The notes under the pieces: generated by a model
The model's input: only the letters and a program-made list of their open reading frames with translations
What the model was told of the DNA's origin: nothing
Databases searched by the model: none
Part shown: positions 15,160 through 24,800 of the stretch, piece by piece
How the letters are laid out: every line of letters starts with the position of its first letter
Position numbering within the stretch: the stretch's first letter is position 1
DNA from: Streptomyces sp. R41
GTDB taxonomy: Bacteria; Actinomycetota; Actinomycetes; Streptomycetales; Streptomycetaceae
Direction of reading: 5' to 3'
Length of the DNA: 64,000 nt
NCBI RefSeq assembly: GCF_041053055.1
Contig: NZ_CP163443.1
Location: 1,426,001 to 1,490,000, forward strand
Made by a program: the position numbers and the translations under genes

Positions 15160-17055
15160 GTGCCCGTACAACAGTCAGCGCTCCTCCCGGAACAGCGGAA
15201 CCCGAAGTCGCGCCGGGCCGGCCGTCCGGCCACCGGCACACGGTTGCGCGCGGCCGCGTTCACCGTCTGGTACCTGCGACTGCTCGCGCTGCTCAACATC
15301 GTCGCGGTGGTCTCGCTGCCGTTCCGCGAAGAGGTGCACGAGCACAACGGAGGTGGGTTCTTCACCCCGTATCTGGCCACTGCCGGGCTGATCTCGGCGG
15401 CGCTGGCCCTGTTCCTCGCCGTGGTGATGCGGCGCCGCAAACGGGCCGCGTGGATCTTCAACCTGCTGCTGGCCGGCCCCCTCTTCGCGCTGTATGCCGC
15501 GGCGCTGACCCAGGAGCGGTATCAGCGGCACGGCTTCAACTGGATCTCGGCCCTGCTCACCGGCCTGTTCGTCGCCGCCCTCCTGCTCGGGCGCAAGGAG
15601 TTCCACGCCGTCGGGGACCGCTCCAACCCCCGACTGGCCCTGGCCGTCGGGGCCGGCGGTCTGCTGGTCAGCGCCACCCTCGGCACCCTGCTCGTGAGCG
15701 CCACCAACCGCGTGTCCGGGACTCCGCTGAGCGACCGGATCGCGTACACCCTGTTGCGCGGGGTCAGCGTCGGCCCGCTCGCCGACCACTTCGACAGCGT
15801 GGTCGCGCCCCGCTGGGTGGATGTCCTGGTCAACGTCCTGATGGCCGCGACCTTCCTCCTGGTGCTCTACGCGTGCTTCCGCTCGCCGCGCGGTCGCGAA
15901 CTCCTGGGCCACGAGGACGAGTCGCGCCTGCGGGAGCTGCTCGCGCGGCATGGCGAACGGGACTCACTGGGGTACTTCGCGCTGCGTCGCGACAAGGCGG
16001 TGATGTGGTCCCCGAGCGGCAAGGCGGCCATCGCCTACCGGGTCGTCGGCGGCGTGACCCTGGCCTCCGGCGACCCGATCGGCGACCCCGAGGCCTGGCC
16101 CGGCGCGATCGAGGAATGGCTCAAAGAGGCGCGCCGGCACGCCTGGACGCCCGCGGTGATGGGCGCGAGCGAGGAGGCCGGCACCATCTACGCCCGGCAC
16201 GGCCTGGACGCCCTGGAACTGGGTGACGAAGCCATCGTGGACCGGGCCGACTTCACGTTGGAGGGGCGCGCGATGCGGGGCGTGAGGCAGGCGCACAACC
16301 GGGTGCGCCGGGCCGGCTACACCGTCCGCATCCGGCGACACGCGGACCTACCCCAGGAGGAGATGGCCGCCGTGACGGACAAGGCGGACCACTGGCGCGA
16401 CGGCGAGACCGAGCGCGGCTTCTCCATGGCGCTCGGACGGCTCGGCGACCCGGCCGACGGGCGCTGCGTCATGCTGGAGTGCCACGACAGTGAGGGCGAG
16501 CCGCGGGCCGTGCTGAGCTTCGTGCCGTGGGGCGAGCGGGGGCTGTCGCTGGACCTGATGCGCCGCGACCGCAACTCCGAGAACGGCCTCATGGAGTTCA
16601 TGGTCATCGAACTGCTGCTGCGCGCCCAGGAGATCGGCGTCGAACGGGTGTCCCTGAACTTCGCCATGTTCCGGTCCGTCTTCGAACGCGGCACCCGGCT
16701 GGGCGCAGGACCCGTACTGCGCCTGTGGTGCTCGGTACTCACGTTCCTCTCGCGCTGGTGGCAGCTCGAGTCCCTCTACCGTGCCAACGCCAAGTACCGG
16801 CCCGTCTGGGAACCGCGCTACATCCTCTTCGAGAAGAGCAGCGACCTCCCCCGCATCGGCATCGCGGCAGCCCGCGCGGAGGGCTTCCTCGCCCCGCCCG
16901 CCCTGCCGCGCGCCGGGTTCAGTGTGCGGCGCCCGGGGCGTGTGTCGTCGGGTGAGGCGCGGTCGGCTCAGCAGCCGTCCGGACGACCGCCGGCGGCGCC
17001 TGCGGTGCCTCCGGCGCGGCGTTCTCGTCCTTCATCGCCTTCGCCTCGCTCTTGA
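15160..17055 (+). CDS. MprF/LysX-like aminoacyl-phosphatidylglycerol synthase (DUF2156)
   Basis: 631 residues from a GTG with AAGGTGA ten bases upstream. The N-terminal 240 residues hold about six membrane helices. Residues 255-560 form the DUF2156 double-GNAT transferase domain ([18 protein letters not shown], then [23 protein letters not shown] and [18 protein letters not shown]). This domain moves an aminoacyl group, often lysine, from tRNA to phosphatidylglycerol, lowering the negative surface charge. The lysyl-tRNA synthetase half found in mycobacterial LysX is absent. The last 45 residues or so are Pro/Ser/Arg-rich and are encoded opposite tatA, so they may be read-through into non-native sequence. 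Confidence 0.88.
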   Translation: MPVQQSALLPEQRNPKSRRAGRPATGTRLRAAAFTVWYLRLLALLNIVAVVSLPFREEVHEHNGGGFFTPYLATAGLISAALALFLAVVMRRRKRAAWIFNLLLAGPLFALYAAALTQERYQRHGFNWISALLTGLFVAALLLGRKEFHAVGDRSNPRLALAVGAGGLLVSATLGTLLVSATNRVSGTPLSDRIAYTLLRGVSVGPLADHFDSVVAPRWVDVLVNVLMAATFLLVLYACFRSPRGRELLGHEDESRLRELLARHGERDSLGYFALRRDKAVMWSPSGKAAIAYRVVGGVTLASGDPIGDPEAWPGAIEEWLKEARRHAWTPAVMGASEEAGTIYARHGLDALELGDEAIVDRADFTLEGRAMRGVRQAHNRVRRAGYTVRIRRHADLPQEEMAAVTDKADHWRDGETERGFSMALGRLGDPADGRCVMLECHDSEGEPRAVLSFVPWGERGLSLDLMRRDRNSENGLMEFMVIELLLRAQEIGVERVSLNFAMFRSVFERGTRLGAGPVLRLWCSVLTFLSRWWQLESLYRANAKYRPVWEPRYILFEKSSDLPRIGIAAARAEGFLAPPALPRAGFSVRRPGRVSSGEARSAQQPSGRPPAAPAVPPARRSRPSSPSPRS

Positions 17056-17176
17056 GGATGCGCATCGACTTGCCGAGCGCCCGGGCGGTGTCGGGCAGCT
17101 TCTTCGAGCCGAACAGCACGACGAGCACGATCGCCACGATCAGCAGGTGCCAGGGTTCCAGTCCGTTGCGGAGCAT
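16919..17176 (-). CDS. tatA: TatA, twin-arginine translocase subunit
   Basis: 85 residues with the standard TatA layout: a short N-terminus, one membrane helix ([21 protein letters not shown]) with the [25 protein letters not shown] hinge and amphipathic helix, then a Pro/Ala tail. It forms the pore of the folded-protein export system that EfeB and similar enzymes need. It is convergent with the MprF/LysX-like gene and overlaps its 3' end by 137 bases. Streptomyces genomes usually have another tatA near tatC; this one stands alone. Confidence 0.93.
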   Translation of the reverse strand: MLRNGLEPWHLLIVAIVLVVLFGSKKLPDTARALGKSMRILKSEAKAMKDENAAPEAPQAPPAVVRTAAEPTAPHPTTHAPGAAH

Positions 17177-17266
17177 CGCGCCCCCACCCTTCCTCGCATC
17201 GGTCGGGGGCGCGCCCGATCGGCCGCCGCCCCATGATGGTTGCTACTTTGCGCAACTGTACAACCA

Positions 17267-19987
17267 TCAGATAGGTCGACAGCCCGTCCCTGGCGCCTTC
17301 CGGGCAGCCGTGAGCGCGGCGGCGTACAAGGTGAGAACCGCGGCGAGCAGCACGTAGTAGAGGGCCGGCAGCGCGGCCATGCCGAGGAGGGGGCCGAGTG
17401 GGGAGAGGGGGAGCAGAAGACCGGCGGTGGCGAGGGCGGCCGCGGCGCAGCTGATCGGGCCGGGGAGCCGGCCCTTCCCGGCCGTACGGCGGCCGATGCG
17501 CAGGAGCAGCATGACCAAGGCCTGGGTCATCAGGTTCTCGGTGAACCAGCCGGAATGGAACACCGTGGCGTCGTCCATGGTGTCCGGCCCGTTCAGGGCG
17601 AGCGCGAGAATCCCGAAGGTGGCCAGGTCGGCGACGGCGTTGAGCGCGCCGAAGCCCGTGATGAAGCGCAGGAAGGCGCGCGGCCGCAGCACGGTGGGGC
17701 GGCGCAGCGCGTCCGGCTGAGGTCGGTCGTACGCGAAGGCGAGCTGTGCCGCGTCGAAGCACAGGTTCTGCGCCAGAACCTGCGCCGGAAGCATCGGCAG
17801 GAAGGGCAGCAGCAGGCCCGCGGCGAGCATCGCGACGACATTGCCAAGGTTGGAGGAGAGCGTGCTGCGCAGATACGTGGCGATGGTGACGCTGCTGCGC
17901 CGTCCGGCCATGACCGCGTGCTCCATGGCGGTGAGGTCCTTCTCGGCGAGGACTACGTCGGCGCTCTCCCGGGCCACGTCCACGGCATCGCGCGGAGCGA
18001 TCCCGACGTCGGCGGCGCGCAGCGCGGGCAGATCGTTGACGCCGTCGCCCAGGAACCCCACGGTGTGCCCGTCGGCCCGCAGAACGGCGGCGATCCGGGC
18101 CTTGTGCTCCGGGGTGCAGCGGGCGAAGACGGTCGTACGGCGGACGGTTTCGGCCAGTTCGGCGTCGGTGAGGGCGTCCACGCGGCCGGCCGCCACCGGC
18201 TCGCCGGGGTCGAGGCCCAGGTCGCGGCAGGCGCGCGACGCCGTGCCGGGGTGGTCGCCGGTGAGGATCTTGACGGCGATGCCCCGTTCGACGAGGGCCT
18301 TCAGCGCGTCGGCGGCGGTCGGGGTGAGCGCGTCGCGGAAGGTGAGGAGGCCGCGGAAGGCCAGGCCGCGTTCGTCGGCGGGTGTGTAGTCGCGGCTGCG
18401 GGCGGGGCGTTCGGCGGTGGCGACGGCGAGCACCCGCAGGCCGTCGTCGGCCTCGCGTGCGGCGAGGGCGAGCAGCCGCGCCCGCTCGGCCTCCTCCAGT
18501 ACGCACCTCTCCAGTACGTCCTCGGCGGCGCCCTTGACCACGAGCGTGTGGACGCCGAGCCGCCGCGGGTGGCGCACGACGGCCGTGGCGAGGCGGCGCA
18601 CCGGGTCGAAGGGCAGCGCCGCCACCCCGTCGTCCGGCTCCTCCTCCGGGGCGGTCGCTTCCAGTACCGCCTCGTCAAGGGCGTCCGGCGCGGGCAGTTC
18701 GGCCAGCTGGAGGGTCCACCAGGCGTTGACGGCGGCCCAGCGCAGGACGTCCGGGGCGTCCCGCCCCTCTCCGTCCAGGGCGCGGTGGACGACCGGCCGG
18801 TCCTGGGTGAGGGTGCCGGTCTTGTCCAGGCACAGCACGTCGACCGCACCGAGGTCGTGCAGCGCGGGCAGCCGTTTGACGATCACCTTGTGCGTACGGG
18901 CCAGCCGCGACGCACCGCGCGCCAGACACGTGGTGACGATGACCGGCAGCATCTCGGGTGTCAGCCCGACCGCTACCGCGACGGCGAACGGCAACGTCTC
19001 CACGCCCCGCCCGCGCAGCGCCGCGTCGGCCATCAGCACCAACGGCGGTGTGAGCAGCATGAACCGGATGAGCACCCAGGAGATGCCGTGCACGGAACGG
19101 TCGAAGGCACTGGCACTGGCGCCGGCATTGGCGCTCGGCTCGCGGTGCAAGGGCGAGTCGCTGTGGGCCGGGTCGCCGTAGGCCGAGGCGAGTCTCGTCC
19201 GTGGCCCGGTCGCGAGCACGACCGCGGTCGCGGTGCCGGTGGCCACACCGCTGCCCTGGAAGCAGAGCCGGCGCTGTGCGAAGAACCCGTCGTGCGAGAG
19301 GTTCCACGGGTCCGGGGCGTCGAGCGCTGCCTTGGCGACCGTCGCCGACTCGCCCGTCAGCGGGGCCTGCCGCACGGTCAGCCCGCTCGCACGCAGCAGC
19401 CGTACGTCGGCGGGGACCAGGTCCCCGGGACCCAGCCGGATCACATCGCCCGGCACCAACTCGCCGACCGGGATGTCCCGGACCCGCGGCATCCTGTCCG
19501 GGTCGGCGCGCCGCAGCACGGTCGCGGTGCCGGCGACCAGTTCGCGCAGCCCGGCCATGGACCGGTCGGCCCGGTGCTCGCCGGACGCGCGCAACGCGCA
19601 ACTGACCACGACCAGACACAGGATGACGCAGGCCGTCCCCCAGGCCGTCACGGCCGTCGACACCAGCCCGAGGCAGAGCAGCACCACGGTGAAGGGGTCG
19701 CGCAGGCCGCGGACGAACAGGCGGGACCACGACTGCGCACGCCGGTCCGGAACCGTGTTCGCACCGAAGCGGGCCAGCCGCTCCGCCGCCTCTGCCTCGG
19801 TCAGTCCGCGCGGACCGGTGTCCAGGTACCGCAGCACCTGAAGAGAGGTCAGCACGGAGAGGTCCTGATGCGCTTCGTCGGCGGGCGACACGCTCCCGCG
19901 CGGGTGCTGCTGCCCGACCGTCGTCGCGGCGGTCTCAGACGCCAAGGCCACGGATGCGACGCGGCGACCCCTGCGCGGCACGGTCAC
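17267..19987 (-). CDS. mgtA: MgtA-like magnesium-translocating P-type ATPase
   Basis: 906 residues, the length of MgtA/MgtB. An N-terminal cation-ATPase domain (LTEAEAAERLARFGANTVP) is followed by the TGES loop (APLTGESATVAK), the family-specific stretch VGLTPEMLPVIVTTCLARGASRLA, the phosphorylation motif DKTGTLTQDRPVV, and GDGVNDLPAL. These match the P3B magnesium importers closely. The start overlaps the upstream ArsR gene by 53 bases, and an in-frame start a few codons later is possible. An ArsR-type repressor is unusual for magnesium, so another divalent cation is worth keeping in mind. Confidence 0.9.
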   Translation of the reverse strand: MTVPRRGRRVASVALASETAATTVGQQHPRGSVSPADEAHQDLSVLTSLQVLRYLDTGPRGLTEAEAAERLARFGANTVPDRRAQSWSRLFVRGLRDPFTVVLLCLGLVSTAVTAWGTACVILCLVVVSCALRASGEHRADRSMAGLRELVAGTATVLRRADPDRMPRVRDIPVGELVPGDVIRLGPGDLVPADVRLLRASGLTVRQAPLTGESATVAKAALDAPDPWNLSHDGFFAQRRLCFQGSGVATGTATAVVLATGPRTRLASAYGDPAHSDSPLHREPSANAGASASAFDRSVHGISWVLIRFMLLTPPLVLMADAALRGRGVETLPFAVAVAVGLTPEMLPVIVTTCLARGASRLARTHKVIVKRLPALHDLGAVDVLCLDKTGTLTQDRPVVHRALDGEGRDAPDVLRWAAVNAWWTLQLAELPAPDALDEAVLEATAPEEEPDDGVAALPFDPVRRLATAVVRHPRRLGVHTLVVKGAAEDVLERCVLEEAERARLLALAAREADDGLRVLAVATAERPARSRDYTPADERGLAFRGLLTFRDALTPTAADALKALVERGIAVKILTGDHPGTASRACRDLGLDPGEPVAAGRVDALTDAELAETVRRTTVFARCTPEHKARIAAVLRADGHTVGFLGDGVNDLPALRAADVGIAPRDAVDVARESADVVLAEKDLTAMEHAVMAGRRSSVTIATYLRSTLSSNLGNVVAMLAAGLLLPFLPMLPAQVLAQNLCFDAAQLAFAYDRPQPDALRRPTVLRPRAFLRFITGFGALNAVADLATFGILALALNGPDTMDDATVFHSGWFTENLMTQALVMLLLRIGRRTAGKGRLPGPISCAAAALATAGLLLPLSPLGPLLGMAALPALYYVLLAAVLTLYAAALTAARKAPGTGCRPI

Positions 19988-20321
19988 TGGCGCGGCCGTT
20001 GCGGCCGGCGCGGTCCGTCAGCTGACCGACCATGAGCCGTACGACGGTCACCACGTCCGGATCGTCGACGAAGTAGACCTGCCGCCGGCCCTCGCGCCGG
20101 GACCGTACGAGACCGGCGAGTTTCAGCTTGGTCAGGTGCTGGCTCACCGCGGGCAGCGCCCCGCCGACCCGCTCCGCGAGCCCGGTCACATCGCTCTCGC
20201 CCTGCGCCAGCGCCCAGACGATGTGCAGCCGCGCCGAGGACGCGAGCAGCCCGAAGGCCGCGGCCGCCTCCGCCAGCACCTCGGCGGACGGATCCTCGAA
20301 GCCGCCGACCTCTGCCGCCAC
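19935..20321 (-). CDS. ArsR/SmtB-family transcriptional regulator
   Basis: 128 residues with the winged helix-turn-helix of ArsR proteins (LASSARLHIVWALAQGESDV, then LAERVGGALPAVSQHLTKLKLAGLV and RREGRRQVYFVDD). It has no Cys, so the classical alpha-3 thiolate site is absent. Metal binding, if any, would use His/Asp at the dimer helix, as in CzrA/NmtR-type sensors. Its 3' end overlaps the P-type ATPase start, so the two are co-transcribed and it probably represses the pair. The tandem repeats just upstream are its likely operator. Confidence 0.9.
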   Translation of the reverse strand: MAAEVGGFEDPSAEVLAEAAAAFGLLASSARLHIVWALAQGESDVTGLAERVGGALPAVSQHLTKLKLAGLVRSRREGRRQVYFVDDPDVVTVVRLMVGQLTDRAGRNGRASDRAAQGSPRRIRGLGV

Positions 20322-20370
20322 CGCTCTGTCCTCCCGTCCCGCTGTCCGACCGTCACGCCGAGCGGACCGT

Positions 20371-20441
20371 CTCGTACGACCGACCGCTTCGTACGACGGA
20401 CGCCTCGTACGACCGACCGCCTCGTACGACCGACCCGATCG
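20371..20441. repeat. Four tandem repeats with TCGTACGA core upstream of the arsR gene
   Basis: Four near-identical units of 16-18 bases, each beginning with the palindrome TCGTACGA and followed by CCGACCGC or a variant. They start 50 bases before the ArsR start, in the divergent promoter with the HEAT-repeat gene. Spacing of about 1.6-1.7 helical turns would place bound dimers on alternate faces. They are a probable array of ArsR sites. Confidence 0.6.
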
Positions 20442-20551
20442 TCTCGGCCGAATCGCCCCAGTCTAGGGTGCCGCCGTCGGCGTCCCGGGCGTCACTGTCA
20501 GTGCCGTGGTGCACACTCGCGATCAGTTGCCTTACGCCTGGGGAGGACACC

Positions 20552-22609
20552 GTGTTCACGGGGATCGACGAGGTCGACTGGGCCTCGATGCAGCATGCCT
20601 ACGGAAGTGCCGAAGACGTGCCGGAGTTGCTGCGGGGACTGGCCTCGCCGTGCCCCCAGGAGCGGGAGACCGCCCTCGACGGGATGTACGGGGCCGTGCA
20701 CCACCAGGGCGATGTGTACGACTCGACACTCGCCTCCATCCCGTTTCTGTTCGCGCTCGTCGCACACGCCGAACTCCCCGACCGGGGCTGCATCGTGGAG
20801 CTGCTTGTCAGCATCGGCGGAGGGGATGCCGCGGACGGTTTCCCCCACGGCGAGGCCGACGACCTGATGGACGCCGACGAGGAGGAGGACGGTGCCGACG
20901 ACAATTACGCGATGGCGCGGACCGCGATAAGGGCGGGCGCCGCGGTCTTCGTCGAACTGATCGCGGACCGGGATCCGCAGGTACGCCGCGCGGTGCCGAG
21001 CGCGCTCGTGCGGTTTCTCGACGAACCGGCACGCGTGCTCGGCCTGTTGAGGGAGCGACTCGACGTCGAGCAGGACGGCGGCGTCCGGATGGCACTGGCC
21101 GAGGGCCTCGGCCTGTTCGCGCGGCTGCACACCGAGTTCGCCGCTCCGGCGGTGGACTCCCTGGTGACGCTCTGCGCCGCCCCTGACGATCCGGGACTGA
21201 GGCTCGCCGCGCTGGGGCAACTCGCGGGCTGCGCACCCGATCGCCTGCCGGCCGACCTCGTTCCCACCGTCATCGCCCTCCTCCGGGCCAGGTCACAGCG
21301 CCCCCGGGTGCCGGACGAGCCCGAGCGGCCCGACACCGACACGCTCATCGGCCATCTGCGACGCCTGCGCCCGGCGGACGAGGAGGGCTCCCAGCTGTTG
21401 CGGACGCTCCACTCGGGGCTCGGCGGCCGCACCGCCGACCGGATCGCCCTGCTCGAGGGGCAGTTGACCAGCGCGGATCCGGCCGACCGGTGCAATGCCG
21501 TGTGGATGTCCGCGGGGCTGCTGCGCGAATGGCGCGCCGACTACGCGGAACCGGTCGCCCTCATAGGCGAGCAACTCGTCTCGGACGAGGAGCGGTTGCG
21601 CGATGCCGCGGTGTCCGTCCTGGAATCCCTCTTCACTCTGGCGGTCCCGGCCGCCGACCGCCTCGCCGCTCTCGTGGCGGCGGCCCCGGAGTCGTGGGGG
21701 CGCGGGACCCCGACGCTGGGCCGCCCACTGAAGGCCTTGGCCAGAGCCGGGGATACCCGGGCGGTTCCGGCGCTCGCCCAGGTGCTGGCAGAGCCCGTCG
21801 TGCCGAACGACGTCGGCCACGTGATCGAGTACCTGGGCCCGGCGGGCGAACAGCTGGCCCCACTGCTGCGCGAGCGGCTCCGCGATGTCCCCCTCGACTC
21901 CCCCGAAACGTACGACCGGGCCGCACCCCTGTTGGTCGCGCTCGGCAGGTTGCGCTACGACGCCGCCGTACCGGAGGTGCTGCGCCTCCTGCACGGCATG
22001 CCGGGCGAACTGCGGCGCCGCGACTGGCTCGTGCAGGCGCTCGCGCGGACGCTCGGGACGTTCGGGGCCGGCGCGCGCGAGGCGGTACCGGCGCTGCGCG
22101 AGCTGCTGGACAGCGAGTGCGCCGTCACGGCGGCCGACGCGCTCTGGTCGGTGGCGGGGGACGCCGACGCCGTACTTCCCGTGCTGCTGAGGGAGTTGGC
22201 GGCAGAGCGGGCGCCGGCCGGTCACCCCCGAGCCGCCGCCGAAGCTCTCGGCCGCCTGGGCCCGTTGGCCGCCCCCGCGCTCCCGGGCCTGCACCGCTTG
22301 GCCGCCTCCTCCGAGGTGTGGGAGCGGACGGCCGCCGCGTGTGCGCTGTGGGACATAGCCCGGGATCCGGAGCCGGTCCTCCCGGTGTTCCGCTCCGCCT
22401 GGCGGCAGAACGCGTACACCCGCGGCACCATCGCCACATGTCTCGCCCGGATGGGCAGCGCGGCCGCGCCCGCCCACGATCTGATCCGGGCTGAACTCAC
22501 CGCGCCACGACGGCACCGAGCGCGTTCCGGCGGATACGGCAGCCACGACATCCTCGAGGACGAATCGCTCCTGCACACCTGCCGAGCGGCGCTGGACGCC
22601 ATGCGGTAG
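20552..22609 (+). CDS. Large HEAT-repeat protein
   Basis: 685 residues from the GTG preceded by GGGGAGGA; an earlier in-frame start has no ribosome site. The whole chain is alpha-helical, with repeating units such as DPQVRRAVPSALVRFLDEPA, DDPGLRLAALGQLAGCAPD and AREAVPALRELLDSECAVTAAD, spaced about 35-45 residues apart. Such solenoids are protein- or nucleic-acid-binding scaffolds. There is no signal peptide or membrane helix. An acidic stretch (DADEEEDGADD) lies near residue 110. It is divergent from the ArsR-ATPase pair and shares its promoter region; partner and function are unknown. Confidence 0.85.
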   Translation: MFTGIDEVDWASMQHAYGSAEDVPELLRGLASPCPQERETALDGMYGAVHHQGDVYDSTLASIPFLFALVAHAELPDRGCIVELLVSIGGGDAADGFPHGEADDLMDADEEEDGADDNYAMARTAIRAGAAVFVELIADRDPQVRRAVPSALVRFLDEPARVLGLLRERLDVEQDGGVRMALAEGLGLFARLHTEFAAPAVDSLVTLCAAPDDPGLRLAALGQLAGCAPDRLPADLVPTVIALLRARSQRPRVPDEPERPDTDTLIGHLRRLRPADEEGSQLLRTLHSGLGGRTADRIALLEGQLTSADPADRCNAVWMSAGLLREWRADYAEPVALIGEQLVSDEERLRDAAVSVLESLFTLAVPAADRLAALVAAAPESWGRGTPTLGRPLKALARAGDTRAVPALAQVLAEPVVPNDVGHVIEYLGPAGEQLAPLLRERLRDVPLDSPETYDRAAPLLVALGRLRYDAAVPEVLRLLHGMPGELRRRDWLVQALARTLGTFGAGAREAVPALRELLDSECAVTAADALWSVAGDADAVLPVLLRELAAERAPAGHPRAAAEALGRLGPLAAPALPGLHRLAASSEVWERTAAACALWDIARDPEPVLPVFRSAWRQNAYTRGTIATCLARMGSAAAPAHDLIRAELTAPRRHRARSGGYGSHDILEDESLLHTCRAALDAMR

Positions 22610-22760
22610 CCACGGCTCGCGGACGCCCCAACGTCGGGCGGGGGCCCACACGCGGGCGTCACCCACCGCCTCCGTGAGGTCACGGTCAGCACCGCGCGCA
22701 TGCGGCACGCGCCTTCATCACCAGCGGCAGCTGGGTTCACTGCGCCGTACCGGCGCCGAC

Positions 22761-22801
22761 GCCGACCTTGCCGGAGGAGGGAAGTCACCGGCAGGGTCGG
22801 C
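22761..22801. terminator. Bidirectional terminator between convergent genes
   Basis: GCCGACCTTGCCGG pairs with CCGGCAGGGTCGGC (one G-U-type mismatch) over a 13-base loop, between the HEAT-repeat gene and the nuclease-fold gene. Confidence 0.7.
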
Positions 22802-22818
22802 CCCGCGTCGGTTCCGGC

Positions 22819-23703
22819 TCACTTCTCGTTGAAGATGATCTCTTCTGGCTGGCGGGTCATCTTCACGGTGTGGCCGTTGATGACCTCGACCACGTGCTGC
22901 AGACCGGTGATGAGCTTCGAGGGGTCGGACTGGATGCGAAACTCGTCCGCGGCGCCACCGAGGAAGGCGGGGAAGCAGGTCACCGACGAGTCTGCGGGGT
23001 TGAGTTCCAGGTAGTCCTTCAGCCGGCGGAACAGTTTGGGGAGGATGACCGCCCCGTCGTCGGCCGTGAGGGAGGACATACCGGTGATCTTGGCCCCCTT
23101 CATGGTCACGTCGGCGTCATCGGCCCACACCCCGGTCTTGGCCGCCCTCGCCGCCTGGGCGGCGGCGCTGAGGACGTCGCGCAGATAGACGGGCAGGCCC
23201 GCGTAGAAGGTCGGGTAGGCCAGACCGAGCGAGAGCAGGTGGAAGTTCGCAGTCCTCCTCAGCAGATCGTCGCTGACGCCGATCTCGTAGCCGCTGTACG
23301 CCGGTGCGGTGCGGCGGCCGACGAAGGCCACGCAACGGCCGAAGGTGTCGGTGCCGCGGGTGAGGATGAAGCCGGGCACGCTGGCGGGGGTGGTGGTGAC
23401 GGTCTCGTCGTCGTGGCGCTCGACGCTGGTGAAACCGAGCCACTTCAGCAGTTCGTCCGCGGCCCGGTGCGCGAGCTTCAGCGGCTGGTGCTGCACGGAT
23501 GCGCCCTGGCCGTAGTGGGTCTCCAGCGCATCAACACCTTCCAGTCGGATGCTGGCGTGGCCGTCCGCTGCGGGCAGGATCTTTTCGCACCCGGGTACGA
23601 GTTTCCAGTCGGCCACGTCGTCCGGGATGAACGGGACGGTGTCACCGTCCGGCTTGGCCTTTTCCGACACCTTGAACGAGCCTCTGATCAGCAGCATCGA
23701 CAT
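22819..23703 (-). CDS. Staphylococcal-nuclease-fold (TNase-like) protein
   Basis: About 294 residues from the ATG with AGGGG upstream. The N-terminal part has the order of the SNase fold: Asp21 in PDGDTV, Arg53 in SIRLEGVDALETHY with Asp58 and Glu61, and Arg123 in DTFGRCVAFVG. These match the calcium-binding and catalytic residues of thermonuclease (Asp21, Arg35, Asp40, Glu43, Arg87). Unlike secreted nucleases it has no signal peptide, and long inserts separate the motifs. The C-terminal 120 residues (LPKLFRRLKDYLELNPADSS to IIFNEK) are not recognised. It may act on DNA or RNA inside the cell. Nuclease assignment is by motif only. Confidence 0.7.
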   Translation of the reverse strand: MSMLLIRGSFKVSEKAKPDGDTVPFIPDDVADWKLVPGCEKILPAADGHASIRLEGVDALETHYGQGASVQHQPLKLAHRAADELLKWLGFTSVERHDDETVTTTPASVPGFILTRGTDTFGRCVAFVGRRTAPAYSGYEIGVSDDLLRRTANFHLLSLGLAYPTFYAGLPVYLRDVLSAAAQAARAAKTGVWADDADVTMKGAKITGMSSLTADDGAVILPKLFRRLKDYLELNPADSSVTCFPAFLGGAADEFRIQSDPSKLITGLQHVVEVINGHTVKMTRQPEEIIFNEK

Positions 23704-24282
23704 GGCGACCCCTATGACAGTCATCACTGTGTGCGTTCGGCGATTACTTACAGTACACAGGCGGGTGTGGTGTCACGGCCATCCCGCGCCCGAGTCCCCG
23801 ACAGGGCCGGCAGCGACAGCACTCGCCCCCTGCCTGCGGAGGCCGCCACCGGTGTCCGCCCAGCGATCCTGCGGGCCGCCGCCCATTTCGACCAGAGGAG
23901 CCGCGCGCAGAATTGACCACGCGGTCCCGCAAATTGACGAAGCGTCAACCAGCACGGGGTGCGGCACCCGCGGAAGGGTTCCGCCCCCGCTCGAAGATCC
24001 AACGCTGACCGTACAGACCCGAGCCCGCCCCACGGAACACCCCCCGCGTCGGTGGGGAGGACGGAGCGGCCGTCGTCCCGTGCATCGTCTTCCCACGTCC
24101 CGGCCACGTGCTGATCCAGTCCGGCAACGGCGCGGACCTGACCCCAGCTCTTGCTCGACTCTGTTCTGTTGCATACAGCCACTCATATGTGGACAAAGAA
24201 GCAGGTCATCAGATGCACTGCCCAAACGGAGGCAACAACAGGACGGCGGGCCCGTTTTTGATGGTGTCCCGCCGAGTGGTGG

Positions 24283-24346
24283 CCCGTGCGCCCGAGGTAT
24301 GGGGCCTGGAGACGCCCGTGCGCCCGAGGCATGCGGCCTGGAGAGG
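24283..24346. repeat. 32-base tandem duplication in gene-poor region
   Basis: Two adjacent 32-base units beginning CCCGTGCGCCCGAGG differ at four positions, and the start of a degraded third copy follows. They read as a recent local duplication in DNA under little constraint. Confidence 0.7.
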
Positions 24347-24730
24347 CATGGGGCGGAGACCCGCTCCGCCGGGGCGTGGGGTGGAGACACGTCTGCGCGT
24401 CCGATGCCGTGGACGCGCAGACGCGGTGCGGCACGGCGCGGGCCGGCGCTCAGATGTGCCGCACGGGAGAGGCCGGGTACCCGTCTTCGTGCCGGGTACC
24501 TGCGCCTCGGCGATGTTTCCTCGTGCGACCGGGTCAGGCGTTGCCCCGAAGTGGTCCCTCGGTCCCTCCATGCTCCCGGGCGCCCTTCCTCCTGCTCTTG
24601 CGCTCTGCGGCGGCTCTCCGAGGCCGGAGGCCGGGTCGGCGGCCGGCGGGCCGGAGTGGGCGAAGCCGCCGCAGAAGTTTCTCTCCGTCGTCCACCCCTC
24701 AGCGTCGCGCCGCGAGGCCGGGCCGGGCAC

Positions 24731-24765
24731 GGGCCGACCGGCCCTGCCGAGGGCCCGGTCGGCCC
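24731..24765 (-). terminator. Strong hairpin terminator
   Basis: GGGCCGACCGGCCCT pairs with AGGGC-CCGGTCGGCCC (one bulged C) across a GCCG loop, 36 bases beyond the stop of the membrane protein gene at 24801. Confidence 0.8.
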
Positions 24766-24800
24766 GCGACGGGCTCCAGCGCGCACGACGGGACACCCCC

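Larger units (their letters stand above)
23704..24800. other. 1.1 kb region without a convincing gene
   Basis: Open frames on both strands are long only because stop codons are rare at this GC content; none has a ribosome site, a recognisable domain or sensible composition. A less GC-rich island (24150-24265) lies in the middle, next to a 32-base tandem duplication. It could be decayed coding sequence or an old insertion scar. A terminator for the gene at 24801 is at its right end. Confidence 0.5.

Noticed and set aside
23773..24786. Minus-strand open frame of 337 codons in the gene-poor region
   Set aside because: Arg/Pro/Ser-rich, repeats of the DNA duplication show through, no known domain, no ribosome site.
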